A stretch of 64,000 nt of DNA from positions 284,501-348,500 of the forward strand of contig CAJNDS010002362.1 of assembly GCA_905221605.1 (NCBI GenBank), read 5' to 3'. The DNA is from Symbiodinium natans. Taxonomy: Eukaryota; Sar; Dinophyceae; Suessiales; Symbiodiniaceae. Position numbers and translations under genes: made by a program. Shown in pieces: positions 57,281 through 64,000 of this stretch (positions are counted from its first letter, which is position 1; every line of letters starts with the position of its first letter). The notes beneath the pieces are model-generated. The model was given only the letters and a program-made list of their open reading frames with translations, ran no database searches and had not been told where the DNA came from.

Positions 57281-58117
57281 TTATCCCCTAAAAAATGTTA
57301 GTGTAAATGAAATATCCACCCCGTTTAAATTTACAATTTGGTTAAGGTGGTCAGTTAGTCTAAAATTCAATCGGCGTAGCATTTTACCTGATACATTAAT
57401 ATAGTCTTCGGCGCTTAATTCATTATCGTTAATGACACCTAAATAGGGAACATTAACAGGAACTTTTTTGACTATGCTTGAATTTCCCGCCACCGTTAAT
57501 TGGTTGTAATTGCTAATTTCGTTACAATGTAAATATAAATTCTTGAAAGGGACCAAATCAATGAAGTTACTAACATAAGGAGCTACATTTGTATAAGCAT
57601 CAGTGGCGGGTGTTGTGTTTCCAATTACTCGGTTAATTGAACTCAAATTATTAACATCAACCGGGTCGCTAAATGAACCAGCTAGTGGTGCTACTTCCCC
57701 ATCAGTTAAAACAACAAAGATGACCGTAGAATAGTTGGAACTGAATGTATATTTGTTAGTGGAACTGTTATAGCTTATTGAATAAGTGTTGGGTCTATCA
57801 ACCGTATCAACCAGTAAATTAAGTGCTATTTCAATTGTTTGTGCTAAATCAACCGCTGTGTAATTGCCTTCTGGTATGGTTATTTTACGATAAGTGACCC
57901 CTGCTATAACTCCGGGCGGTATAACTTGGTGTCTGAAATATAAATTATTATTGGTGCTGTTGATAGAATACCATGAGTGGGGAATGCTTACCTCATGTAT
58001 TTGACATAGCATGTTCTCTTCCAATTGCACCGTTTCAGGTAGGTCAATAGTAAAATTTGATGAAGTGCCACTTACTTTGTAATAGCTGTCAATATAAACT
58101 TTTTTGAACTTGAGCAT
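57281..58117 (-). CDS. Penton (minor capsid) protein
   Basis: 278 aa, single jelly-roll type. The N terminus reads IDSYYKVSGTSSNFTIDLPE and continues with a conserved EVSIPHSWYSIN and a LYFR strand. This is the signature of PLV and Polinton penton proteins, which sit at the capsid vertices. The rest is beta-rich with few charged helices and ends in a strand-like FTLTFFRG. It is divergent from the lipase/capsid unit, sharing a 91-bp AT-rich promoter region with a perfect hairpin. The start is ATG 58,117. Confidence 0.85.
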   Translation of the reverse strand: MLKFKKVYIDSYYKVSGTSSNFTIDLPETVQLEENMLCQIHEVSIPHSWYSINSTNNNLYFRHQVIPPGVIAGVTYRKITIPEGNYTAVDLAQTIEIALNLLVDTVDRPNTYSISYNSSTNKYTFSSNYSTVIFVVLTDGEVAPLAGSFSDPVDVNNLSSINRVIGNTTPATDAYTNVAPYVSNFIDLVPFKNLYLHCNEISNYNQLTVAGNSSIVKKVPVNVPYLGVINDNELSAEDYINVSGKMLRRLNFRLTDHLNQIVNLNGVDISFTLTFFRG

Positions 58118-58157
58118 TATTATTAAATGACAAATTTTTAAATTTTAAAAGAATTTA

Positions 58158-58180
58158 TTAAATTATCTTTGATAATTTAA
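58158..58180. promoter_or_regulatory. Perfect hairpin in divergent intergenic region
   Basis: TTAAATTATC, TTT loop, GATAATTTAA: 10-bp perfect arms placed midway between the penton and lipase-like starts. ATCTAT follows close to the lipase ATG. It may act as a bidirectional control element. Confidence 0.6.
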
Positions 58181-58208
58181 CAAAATAATTTTATAATCTA
58201 TTTTAATA

Positions 58209-58850
58209 ATGTTTAAACACAAACGGAGAGATGATTCTGAACCATACGAAGCGCCCAAAACGAGAAGCAATATTCACAATGAAGTAAGTGAAGAATTAGC
58301 AGGGACGGAGACCTTCTTAACTGATACTCAAGGATTGAAACTAGCATACGAAAACCCCAATGGAATTTATCAAAATGGCAGTATCTTATACATAGCAGGA
58401 ACTAAAAGCGGAAGAGATGTTTATGATGACCTAAAATTACCACTTTATCAAACGAGACACACCAAAAGATACAAAGATGTAGATAAGTTTATTAAAGATG
58501 GAACTATAGAGGTTGACGGTAAGAAACTTACAGGAATTACCGACGTCATTAGTCACTCATTGGGTTCGGCTGTGGGACAACAAATAAATAATGATTATAA
58601 CAATATATTTAGAAGTCGCAGTTATGGGTCTCCTTTTGTTTCAAGTCAGTCGCCAGAAGATACCGGAACAAATCTAAGAATAAGAAAGACGGGTGACGTT
58701 GTTAGTATGTTTGACAATGCCACTATTAACTTGAACAGAAGTTCTTTAAACCCACTTGATAACCATAGTTATGCTGATATTGCTAATGTTCATAATAAAG
58801 CTGGTAATGAACCGATAACAAGAGAAGAATTTATGGAACAATTTAATTAA
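58209..58850 (+). CDS. Lipase-like alpha/beta hydrolase, 213 aa
   Basis: Resembles class 3 lipases: a YIAGTKSGRDVYDDLKLP stretch typical of the oxyanion region, then the nucleophile elbow VISHSLGSAVG with S117 (first Gly of GHSLG is Ser), D163 in KTGDVVSMF and H186 in DNHSYADI in the expected order. A likely role is membrane lipid hydrolysis during entry or egress, because it is encoded next to the major capsid protein. A structural virion protein that lost activity is possible. The start is at ATG 58,209. Confidence 0.75.
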   Translation: MFKHKRRDDSEPYEAPKTRSNIHNEVSEELAGTETFLTDTQGLKLAYENPNGIYQNGSILYIAGTKSGRDVYDDLKLPLYQTRHTKRYKDVDKFIKDGTIEVDGKKLTGITDVISHSLGSAVGQQINNDYNNIFRSRSYGSPFVSSQSPEDTGTNLRIRKTGDVVSMFDNATINLNRSSLNPLDNHSYADIANVHNKAGNEPITREEFMEQFN

Positions 58851-58869
58851 CATCTCAATAGTAATAATA

Positions 58870-59055
58870 ATGTTCTCTTACAAAGCCACAACATACGAAC
58901 AGATGGAAAAGAAACCGAAAGATAAAAAGTTTAAACAAAACGCTTACGAAGAGGTAAGGAAATTAATAGAACAAAATGAAGGCAATGACACCGTGAATGA
59001 AATTAAAGCCAAGAAACAAGAAAATATTAAGTTTAAGTTTAATTTATTTGATTAA
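58870..59055 (+). CDS. Small basic protein, 61 aa
   Basis: Short intact frame between the lipase-like gene and the capsid gene, same strand, 19 bp and 27 bp spacers. Lys-rich and helical. Its AT-rich leader resembles that of its neighbours. No family recognised. Confidence 0.55.
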   Translation: MFSYKATTYEQMEKKPKDKKFKQNAYEEVRKLIEQNEGNDTVNEIKAKKQENIKFKFNLFD

Positions 59056-59082
59056 TTGTATAAATTAAATTTCTAATATATA

Positions 59083-60516
59083 ATGGAAACGTTTGCACCT
59101 GAAGATATTCTCATTGACAACCTCTCATTTAAATTAAACAAAGGTTCAAGTTATATTACCGATAGAAGAAGTGTTACATTTTGGCCGTCTGGTTCAAATA
59201 TCTATAAACCTACAAGTGGTAACCGTGTATTGAAATTTTCATTAAATGCTGAAGATAATGCTTGGTTAGACCCTCAAAGCGTAAGAATATTTTTTACATT
59301 ACAAAATCTTGACCCTGGAACATACAATAACAAACTTCGTCCATTATCTCCTCCTTATAGTTTTTTCAGGCGAATGAGAATTATTGCTGGTAATCAGGTT
59401 GTTGAAGACTTTGATAATTACAACAGAGTTCATCATATGTTCTCTAAAATGATGTCAGCAGGAGCAAGAAAAGACGAATGTAACGAAGGGTTCGGTTATA
59501 GATATGATGATGAAATTAAAACTCTCGTTAATGACGGTGACACAAGATTAAAATATGAAGTGAATGGTTTAACTTGTCAAGGCTTTAAGGATAAAATGAT
59601 TGTTGGATTTAAGCCCTTATGTGGTTTATTCAGTCAGTTTAAGTATTTACCATTAAAGTATATGGGAAATTTAACAATTGAATTAGAACTGGTTACTAAT
59701 GCTACTGATTGTGTAATTAACCCTGAAGATGTTACAACAGCGGACGCCGTAGGAAATAGGTTTGTAACTGATGTTAATCCTGCCACGGAAGCAGACGCTG
59801 AATTTAGAAATACAAGCGTTGACTGGGAAATTAATAATGCTCGTGTTGTTTGTGATGTTTGCACCCTTGATAATAACTTAAATAATGAATATGTAAAACA
59901 TCTTTTAGAAGGAAAGGGATTGCCCATTACTTATACAACTTATATTACGCAATCTCAATCAGTAAAAGGCACAAATGATATTAACGTCCAAGTCATCCGT
60001 TCAGTGTCAAAACTAGTTGCATCATTCATTACATTTTACAAAGAAGGAGACCCAAGCACCGGTTACGAATACTGCGACAAAGAATTTTGTCGTTTCTATC
60101 ACCCACAACAACAATCAGACGAACAAACTGAAGGAATTTATGACAATAATTTTGATTTACAAATGCAAATACAATTGGGTTCTAAACTATATGCCGAGTA
60201 TCCGATTACATCACTTCAAGAATGCTATTACCACTTAAGAAAGGCATTAAATCTTCCAATGTTTCATCAACATTCAATGTCAATTGATTTTAGACAATAT
60301 CGTGACCGTCAATTTGTATTTGGGTTTTCATTTGAAAAAGTGCCTGATAGTTCATATACTGGAATTAATACACGCGCTGGACAACAGATGTTAGTAAAAG
60401 TTAAACCTGCAAATGCTTCAATAACGACTACTGCTATGCCTGATAATATTTATATAACATTACTGTCGGAACAAATATTAGAAATTAAGGATTTAGGGCT
60501 CAAGGTATACGATTAA
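59083..60516 (+). CDS. Major capsid protein (double jelly-roll)
   Basis: 477 aa, the usual size for PLV major capsid proteins, which form trimeric hexons. The order of motifs fits: an N-terminal strand with SVTFWPSGSNIYKP, then SLNAEDNAWLDP, a conserved PYSFFRRMRIIAGNQVVEDF, and YNRVHHMF. Later come CGLFSQFKYLPLKYMGNLTI and near the C terminus a RQYRDRQFVFGFSFEK strand. Assignment rests on this pattern, length and the adjoining penton and fibre genes. Start ATG 59,083 is preceded by TTCTAA. The stop codon lies inside a hairpin (60,511-60,531). Confidence 0.88.
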   Translation: METFAPEDILIDNLSFKLNKGSSYITDRRSVTFWPSGSNIYKPTSGNRVLKFSLNAEDNAWLDPQSVRIFFTLQNLDPGTYNNKLRPLSPPYSFFRRMRIIAGNQVVEDFDNYNRVHHMFSKMMSAGARKDECNEGFGYRYDDEIKTLVNDGDTRLKYEVNGLTCQGFKDKMIVGFKPLCGLFSQFKYLPLKYMGNLTIELELVTNATDCVINPEDVTTADAVGNRFVTDVNPATEADAEFRNTSVDWEINNARVVCDVCTLDNNLNNEYVKHLLEGKGLPITYTTYITQSQSVKGTNDINVQVIRSVSKLVASFITFYKEGDPSTGYEYCDKEFCRFYHPQQQSDEQTEGIYDNNFDLQMQIQLGSKLYAEYPITSLQECYYHLRKALNLPMFHQHSMSIDFRQYRDRQFVFGFSFEKVPDSSYTGINTRAGQQMLVKVKPANASITTTAMPDNIYITLLSEQILEIKDLGLKVYD

Positions 60517-60531
60517 ATCAAAGATTTAATC
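60511..60531. terminator. Hairpin at the capsid gene stop
   Basis: GATTAAATC, AAA, GATTTAATC: perfect 9-bp arms with the TAA stop inside the left arm. A direct repeat GTRTACGATTAAA occurs around it. Probably a termination or RNA processing signal. Confidence 0.55.
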
Positions 60532-60568
60532 CTACAGCGCTACGTGGTGTACGATTAAAGAATGAAAT

Positions 60569-60604
60569 AATATTAATAAAATAATTATCTATTTTATTAA
60601 TATT
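60569..60604. promoter_or_regulatory. 15-bp perfect hairpin before the fibre gene
   Basis: AATATTAATAAAATA (60,569-60,583) and TATTTTATTAATATT (60,590-60,604) are perfect inverted arms around ATTATC. It ends five bases before the fibre ATG, so it would lie in the fibre mRNA leader or its promoter. Confidence 0.65.
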
Positions 60605-60609
60605 AACGA

Positions 60610-62910
60610 ATGCCTTTGACTTTGAATAATACAAATACATTAACAGCTGATAATGTTATTGTAAGTGGAACAGACATTTCTTTATTATACGCAACAAAAA
60701 CAGAACTCAGCGGCATAAACAACACAACAGAAGTAACAGCAAACACCGATGCAATAGCAGTTTTAAATACAAAACAGCTACAGAATTTCAATAATATTAA
60801 TGCTATTAATGATGACTTAACCAACAATTATCAAACTAACACAGTTCTAGCAACCAATTTTTACAATAAAACGGAGATTGACACAACATTTACTAACTAT
60901 TATACATCAACGCAGATAGACACAAATTTATCTACTAATTATCAAAATAACACATTATTAGCTACCAATTTTTACAATAAGGGCGAGGTAGATACATTAA
61001 TAGCAGGTGCTGGTGGTGGCAGTGGTTATACCGATACAGAAATTGATAATCTACTAGCGTTAAGAGTTCCGTTAAGCGATTTTACTGACCGCTTTAAAAC
61101 AAACCCAGTTATTGATTGTAGCGCCCCAACTATTATTCACACGGGCTTAACATTGAATAATGAAACGATAAATATATCACCGACTACTGGACTATTATTT
61201 AGTAATCAAACAGGAGGAGGAGATAAAGTAGTAAGTGTGTTTAAAAATGCTACTAATTATATAACTTTACAAGGAAATAAAATTGTGTCAAATGCTACAA
61301 GTGATGACAGTGTCGTAGATTTAGAATTAAACCCGTCGGGAAATGTTAACATTACTAATGATTTATCATTGTCTAATTTAACAGCAGACGGAATTAGTCT
61401 AACTAATAATATTAATATTGGTGGTAGTATTGAATTAACTGATGGTAACACAAGCATAGAAAGATACAATAACGCTACTAAATCAAATATATCAATGGAT
61501 TTAAGAACAGACCAAGAGGCAATGAGATTATTGTTAGGAGCATCCACAGATACGGACACTAATACCTATATTGAATGTAACAATACAACAGGAGGAACAA
61601 CGTTGTTTAATCCAACATATTTTAAAGACACTGTAAATTATGAAAACGACACTTCTAATATTTCCAATAATTCAGGACTTACACTTTATAAGAATACAAC
61701 AGACGCCAGTAATGTTTTAACGGTAAAGAATGCTCAAGGTTATATAAGATTTAATTCATTTAATATTAATGCATATAACACGAGTAATGACAGTTCTTCT
61801 TTACTTTTATTGAATACTGCTAACGGTAATGGCGTTTATTGTTTAAGTTTAGGCATCGGAGCAATTCAAGGTGCAAATAAATTAAATGTAGCCGGTGGCA
61901 ATGCTAATTTTGGAAGCACAGCATCATTTCAAAATATATCAACATTTAATAGTGATATTTATATTAATAATTCCGGTAGAATATTTCAAAGAGCGGACGT
62001 TAATAATTCATTAAATGTAATATCAACTAATGAAATTAATTTTTCATTACAACCGGCGAACCGAACAACCGACCCTACAACAGGAACAATAGCACTACAA
62101 CTAAACGACACTAACGGAATTACGATTAATAGAGCAGTTACAAATAATCAAACATTTAATAGTATTGGTAATATCGTTGGTGAAAGCGATGTTATTAGTT
62201 GGGGGCGCTTTATGTTTCAAAATAGTAGCGAATTAAAAGAAGTTTTAGACACTCAATATAAGTTATATATCAGAAATGGAGACACGGCGGGAGAAATGAA
62301 TTTAACAATGGGATTAGAATCATCAACGCCAGAAATTCAATTAACCGATGGAAAAGTAAATATATTAGGTAATTTAGAAATAACACATGTTGATGTGTCA
62401 GGTCAACAAAGAGTATTAATAAATAACCCAGACACTGATGGATTTATTAGATTAAGCAATAATAATTTATCAAGATTAGATGCTACAAATACAGGCGTTG
62501 ATGTTTACGGTTTCTTTACTACAACGAATAACGCAGATATTGGAGGAACTCTAACCTGCACGGCGTTAATTGAAACATCCGACTATAAATTAAAAGAGAA
62601 CATTAAAGAAGTGAATATCAAGGATTGTTATAGTGTAGTTAAATACATTAAACCGAAAACATTTAATTTTGTCAAGGACGAAGATAAAAAGAGTAACCTA
62701 GGATTTATAGCCGACGATGTGAAAAATGCTAAACTGCCCCCTGAATGGGACAACATAATCTTTTATAATGATGATGGTATGAAACTCTTAGCATACAATA
62801 AAATGACAGTTATCTTGTGGGGAGCTGTGCAAGAAATGCAAAAAGAAATAACGTCTTTGAAAGGCGAATTAACAAAGTTGAAAAAGAAGATGAAACACGA
62901 TAGCGATTAA
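60610..62910 (+). CDS. Fibre protein with S74 self-cleaving chaperone
   Basis: 766 aa. Residues about 74-145 repeat a YNKTEIDT / YTSTQIDT / YTDTEIDN unit typical of trimeric fibre shafts. The long middle is Asn/Thr/Ser-rich beta-repeat sequence. The C-terminal 110 residues match the peptidase S74 intramolecular chaperone, SDYKLKENI with the Ser657-Lys662 dyad, then FIADDV and a final coiled coil. In endosialidase tailspikes this domain drives trimerisation and cuts itself off N-terminal to the Ser. A receptor-binding role on the host surface is inferred. Start ATG 60,610. Confidence 0.85.
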   Translation: MPLTLNNTNTLTADNVIVSGTDISLLYATKTELSGINNTTEVTANTDAIAVLNTKQLQNFNNINAINDDLTNNYQTNTVLATNFYNKTEIDTTFTNYYTSTQIDTNLSTNYQNNTLLATNFYNKGEVDTLIAGAGGGSGYTDTEIDNLLALRVPLSDFTDRFKTNPVIDCSAPTIIHTGLTLNNETINISPTTGLLFSNQTGGGDKVVSVFKNATNYITLQGNKIVSNATSDDSVVDLELNPSGNVNITNDLSLSNLTADGISLTNNINIGGSIELTDGNTSIERYNNATKSNISMDLRTDQEAMRLLLGASTDTDTNTYIECNNTTGGTTLFNPTYFKDTVNYENDTSNISNNSGLTLYKNTTDASNVLTVKNAQGYIRFNSFNINAYNTSNDSSSLLLLNTANGNGVYCLSLGIGAIQGANKLNVAGGNANFGSTASFQNISTFNSDIYINNSGRIFQRADVNNSLNVISTNEINFSLQPANRTTDPTTGTIALQLNDTNGITINRAVTNNQTFNSIGNIVGESDVISWGRFMFQNSSELKEVLDTQYKLYIRNGDTAGEMNLTMGLESSTPEIQLTDGKVNILGNLEITHVDVSGQQRVLINNPDTDGFIRLSNNNLSRLDATNTGVDVYGFFTTTNNADIGGTLTCTALIETSDYKLKENIKEVNIKDCYSVVKYIKPKTFNFVKDEDKKSNLGFIADDVKNAKLPPEWDNIIFYNDDGMKLLAYNKMTVILWGAVQEMQKEITSLKGELTKLKKKMKHDSD

Positions 62911-62934
62911 AAATATTTATCTAAATTTCATTAT

Positions 62935-63144
62935 ATGGGTTCTACATCTTCCAAATCTTCTGCTACTGAAAACATGAAACAAATAAAAGAGTTAGACATT
63001 AATGAAAAAACAAGAACAGATATGTTGTTATTTAATACTTTGAAAGATGTTATTGAAAGGGTTGAGAAATTGGAAGAAACAAAAAGCGATAAAATATATT
63101 ATAAACTACCTGCTATAAACTTGTGTAGTTATTCATTAATATAA
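62935..63144 (+). CDS. Small protein with N-myristoylation motif, 69 aa
   Basis: The N terminus MGSTSSKS fits the MGxxxS rule for N-myristoylation, which would anchor it to membrane. The middle is an acidic coiled coil. An ATCTAA box lies at 62,919-62,924, 10 nt upstream of the ATG. It follows the fibre gene and could be a membrane-linked virion or egress factor (inference). Confidence 0.6.
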   Translation: MGSTSSKSSATENMKQIKELDINEKTRTDMLLFNTLKDVIERVEKLEETKSDKIYYKLPAINLCSYSLI

Positions 63145-63196
63145 TTATCAAGTATTACATAAAGAAGTATTAAAACTTTTATGTAATAATTGATAA
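63145..63196. promoter_or_regulatory. 19-bp inverted repeat before the last + gene
   Basis: TTATCAAGTATTACATAAA (63,145-63,163) pairs with TTTATGTAATAATTGATAA (63,178-63,196) with one mismatch, loop 14 nt. It overlaps the start region of the next gene (ATG 63,199). Confidence 0.65.
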
Positions 63197-63198
63197 CT

Positions 63199-63843
63199 AT
63201 GGGTTGTATAATAGTCGGAATATTAGATACTAAAAAGTTTGAACTTTATCATAAAATCAAAATCCTTAATAGTGATTTAATTGTAAAGGGAAATACATAT
63301 ATCAAGAACTGTAATTGTTATTGTAACACAAAGGAAATCTCAAAGAATGGTATTATTAATTATAATGTTGATACACTTATTATGTCATACTTTAACTGTT
63401 CTAAATGTTGTAATATAAGAAGAGCTGTTCATAATCAAACTTATCCCGAAGGAACTCTGGAAAGCAGAGTTGATGAAGTGTTAAATAATGTGTTTCTATT
63501 ACTAACAAGTCTCTGTGAGTTTTATGATTATGAGAATAGTAAAGTCATTTATGATACATTTGTTTTACCGGTTCTTAATAAACTTGATACCGCAATGATT
63601 AATAACATTTATTTTAATTACAATGATGAATTGCATAAAAAGCTACTGAATACGTATAGTAGCAATAGTGTATACAAGTTTAAGAATGAAATTGACTGGC
63701 TAATAAGACCATTTATAATGGAATTTTTCTTTGGTCGTATTTGGTTCAATATTATAGATGGCACTGAAAACTATAAAACATTTAAGCACATACTTTGGAA
63801 TGGGTTTGACACTGAACTGGTGTTATCTAATTTATCAAGTTGA
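63199..63843 (+). CDS. Cys-rich protein, 214 aa (right paralogue)
   Basis: I place the start at ATG 63,199; the longer frame starts at TTG 63,190, inside the hairpin. A Cys cluster (NCNCYC, residues 38-42) and a second (NCSKCC, residues 67-71) are spaced like the CxxC pairs of the 220-aa left-arm protein, and both then show a helical C-terminal half with an acidic-aromatic segment. MGC at the N terminus is a possible but weaker lipidation signal. Function unknown. Confidence 0.7.
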   Translation: MGCIIVGILDTKKFELYHKIKILNSDLIVKGNTYIKNCNCYCNTKEISKNGIINYNVDTLIMSYFNCSKCCNIRRAVHNQTYPEGTLESRVDEVLNNVFLLLTSLCEFYDYENSKVIYDTFVLPVLNKLDTAMINNIYFNYNDELHKKLLNTYSSNSVYKFKNEIDWLIRPFIMEFFFGRIWFNIIDGTENYKTFKHILWNGFDTELVLSNLSS

Positions 63844-63854
63844 TAACAATGTTG

Positions 63855-64000
63855 TTAATCTAATTCAAAGCGTTGTTCAAAGTTAATGAAGAACATATTA
63901 CTAACATCTTTAGCGTTGGTGTTTATGTAGAAGAAGGAGTAAGGAGCAAAATTCACGGCTTTTTGATACATTTCGTATAACGTGCTTTTGTCCACCAAGG
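63855..64000 (-). CDS. Packaging ATPase, C-terminal fragment (candidate)
   Basis: Reading from the right edge on the - strand, 47 codons are open to TAA at 63,855-63,857. The peptide includes YEMYQKAVNFAPYSFFYIN and then NMFFINFEQRFELD. The arrangement APYSFFYIN ... MFF.NF resembles, from memory of the family, the C terminus of FtsK-HerA (A32-type) packaging ATPases of PLVs and virophages. The Walker motifs lie outside the window, so the assignment rests on about 45 residues and on the expectation of an ATPase in this module. The 12-bp gap to the gene on the other strand carries a TTATCAA-G-TTGATAA hairpin. Confidence 0.55.
   Translation of the reverse strand, partial: LVDKSTLYEMYQKAVNFAPYSFFYINTNAKDVSNMFFINFEQRFELD

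Larger units (their letters stand above)
45971..64000. mobile_element. Integrated Polinton-like virus (partial)
   Basis: The base composition, coding density and lack of introns change abruptly at about 45,971. The following 18 kb encode an rve-type integrase, a B-family polymerase-helicase, a double jelly-roll capsid protein, a penton protein, a fibre and the end of a packaging ATPase candidate, which together define Polinton-like viruses. No maturation protease is recognised in the window. The right end, the second terminal repeat and the target-site duplication lie outside it. All frames with hallmark functions are intact, so the copy may be recent or functional. A chimeric assembly joining host and viral contigs is an alternative. 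Confidence 0.85.

Noticed and set aside
57281-60516. Adomavirus, adenovirus or bacteriophage identity for the capsid module
   Set aside because: The penton signature, rve integrase and gene set fit Polinton-like viruses better; phage-like features are limited to the fibre.
1-64000. CRISPR arrays, rRNA or tRNA genes
   Set aside because: No regularly spaced repeats with unique spacers apart from the 22-bp tandem array (no spacers), and no rRNA or cloverleaf recognised by eye. A tRNA search program was not available, so small RNA genes may be missed.

Overview
The window joins two very different DNAs. Positions 1 to about 45,970 are GC-rich, intron-rich nuclear DNA that I read as a dinoflagellate (Symbiodiniaceae-like is an inference). 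The signs are short introns with GT, GC and GA donors, exon-junction direct repeats, TTTAGGG-type interstitial telomere repeats, and a plastid enzyme whose leader is a signal peptide ending in an FIAP-type motif. From about 45,971 to the right edge the DNA is AT-rich, intronless and densely packed on both strands. It encodes the core of a Polinton-like virus (PLV, Preplasmiviricota-type small dsDNA virus): retroviral-type integrase, B-family polymerase-helicase fusion, double jelly-roll major capsid protein, penton protein, fibre, and at the right edge the C-terminal end of what looks like the packaging ATPase. The element is therefore at least 18 kb and is cut by the window end.

Host part: recognisable genes are few and split into small exons, all on the + strand: a SAM-domain gene (about 16.2-16.6 kb), FHA-domain exons (18.4-19.0 kb) and RING-finger exons (20.6-20.9 kb) that may be one FHA-RING ubiquitin ligase, a glutathionyl-hydroquinone reductase (25.76-26.80 kb), and a plastid sedoheptulose-1,7-bisphosphatase-like gene of about fifteen exons (27.60-30.64 kb). 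Most of the rest is non-coding or unrecognised, with microsatellites, homopolymer runs, interstitial telomere repeats, a 95-bp-arm foldback at 12.85-13.10 kb and dispersed repeats. From 30.64 to 45.79 kb I found no gene I could name.

Viral part: the left arm (46.0-49.75 kb, - strand) carries zinc-finger proteins, a Cys-rich paired protein, the integrase, a GIY-YIG nuclease and a small basic protein. A divergent promoter region separates it from the 1,301-aa polymerase-helicase (+). The virion module follows: on the - strand a DUF5754-like protein, four or five small virion-associated candidates, a Zn-binding protein and the penton; on the + strand a lipase-like hydrolase, the major capsid protein, a fibre with a self-cleaving S74 chaperone domain, a probable N-myristoylated small protein and a second Cys-rich paired protein. 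Two recurring upstream motifs (TAAAGAAA-like on the left, ATCTAA in the virion module) suggest early and late promoters, and perfect AT hairpins sit between transcription units.

The junction is unusual: a foldback repeat, a telomere-like run and an AT palindrome lie side by side at 45.79-46.02 kb. A GC-rich cassette of 22-bp tandem repeats, also ending in telomere-like sequence, interrupts the viral left arm at 46.70-47.0 kb. I saw no rRNA, tRNA or CRISPR array.
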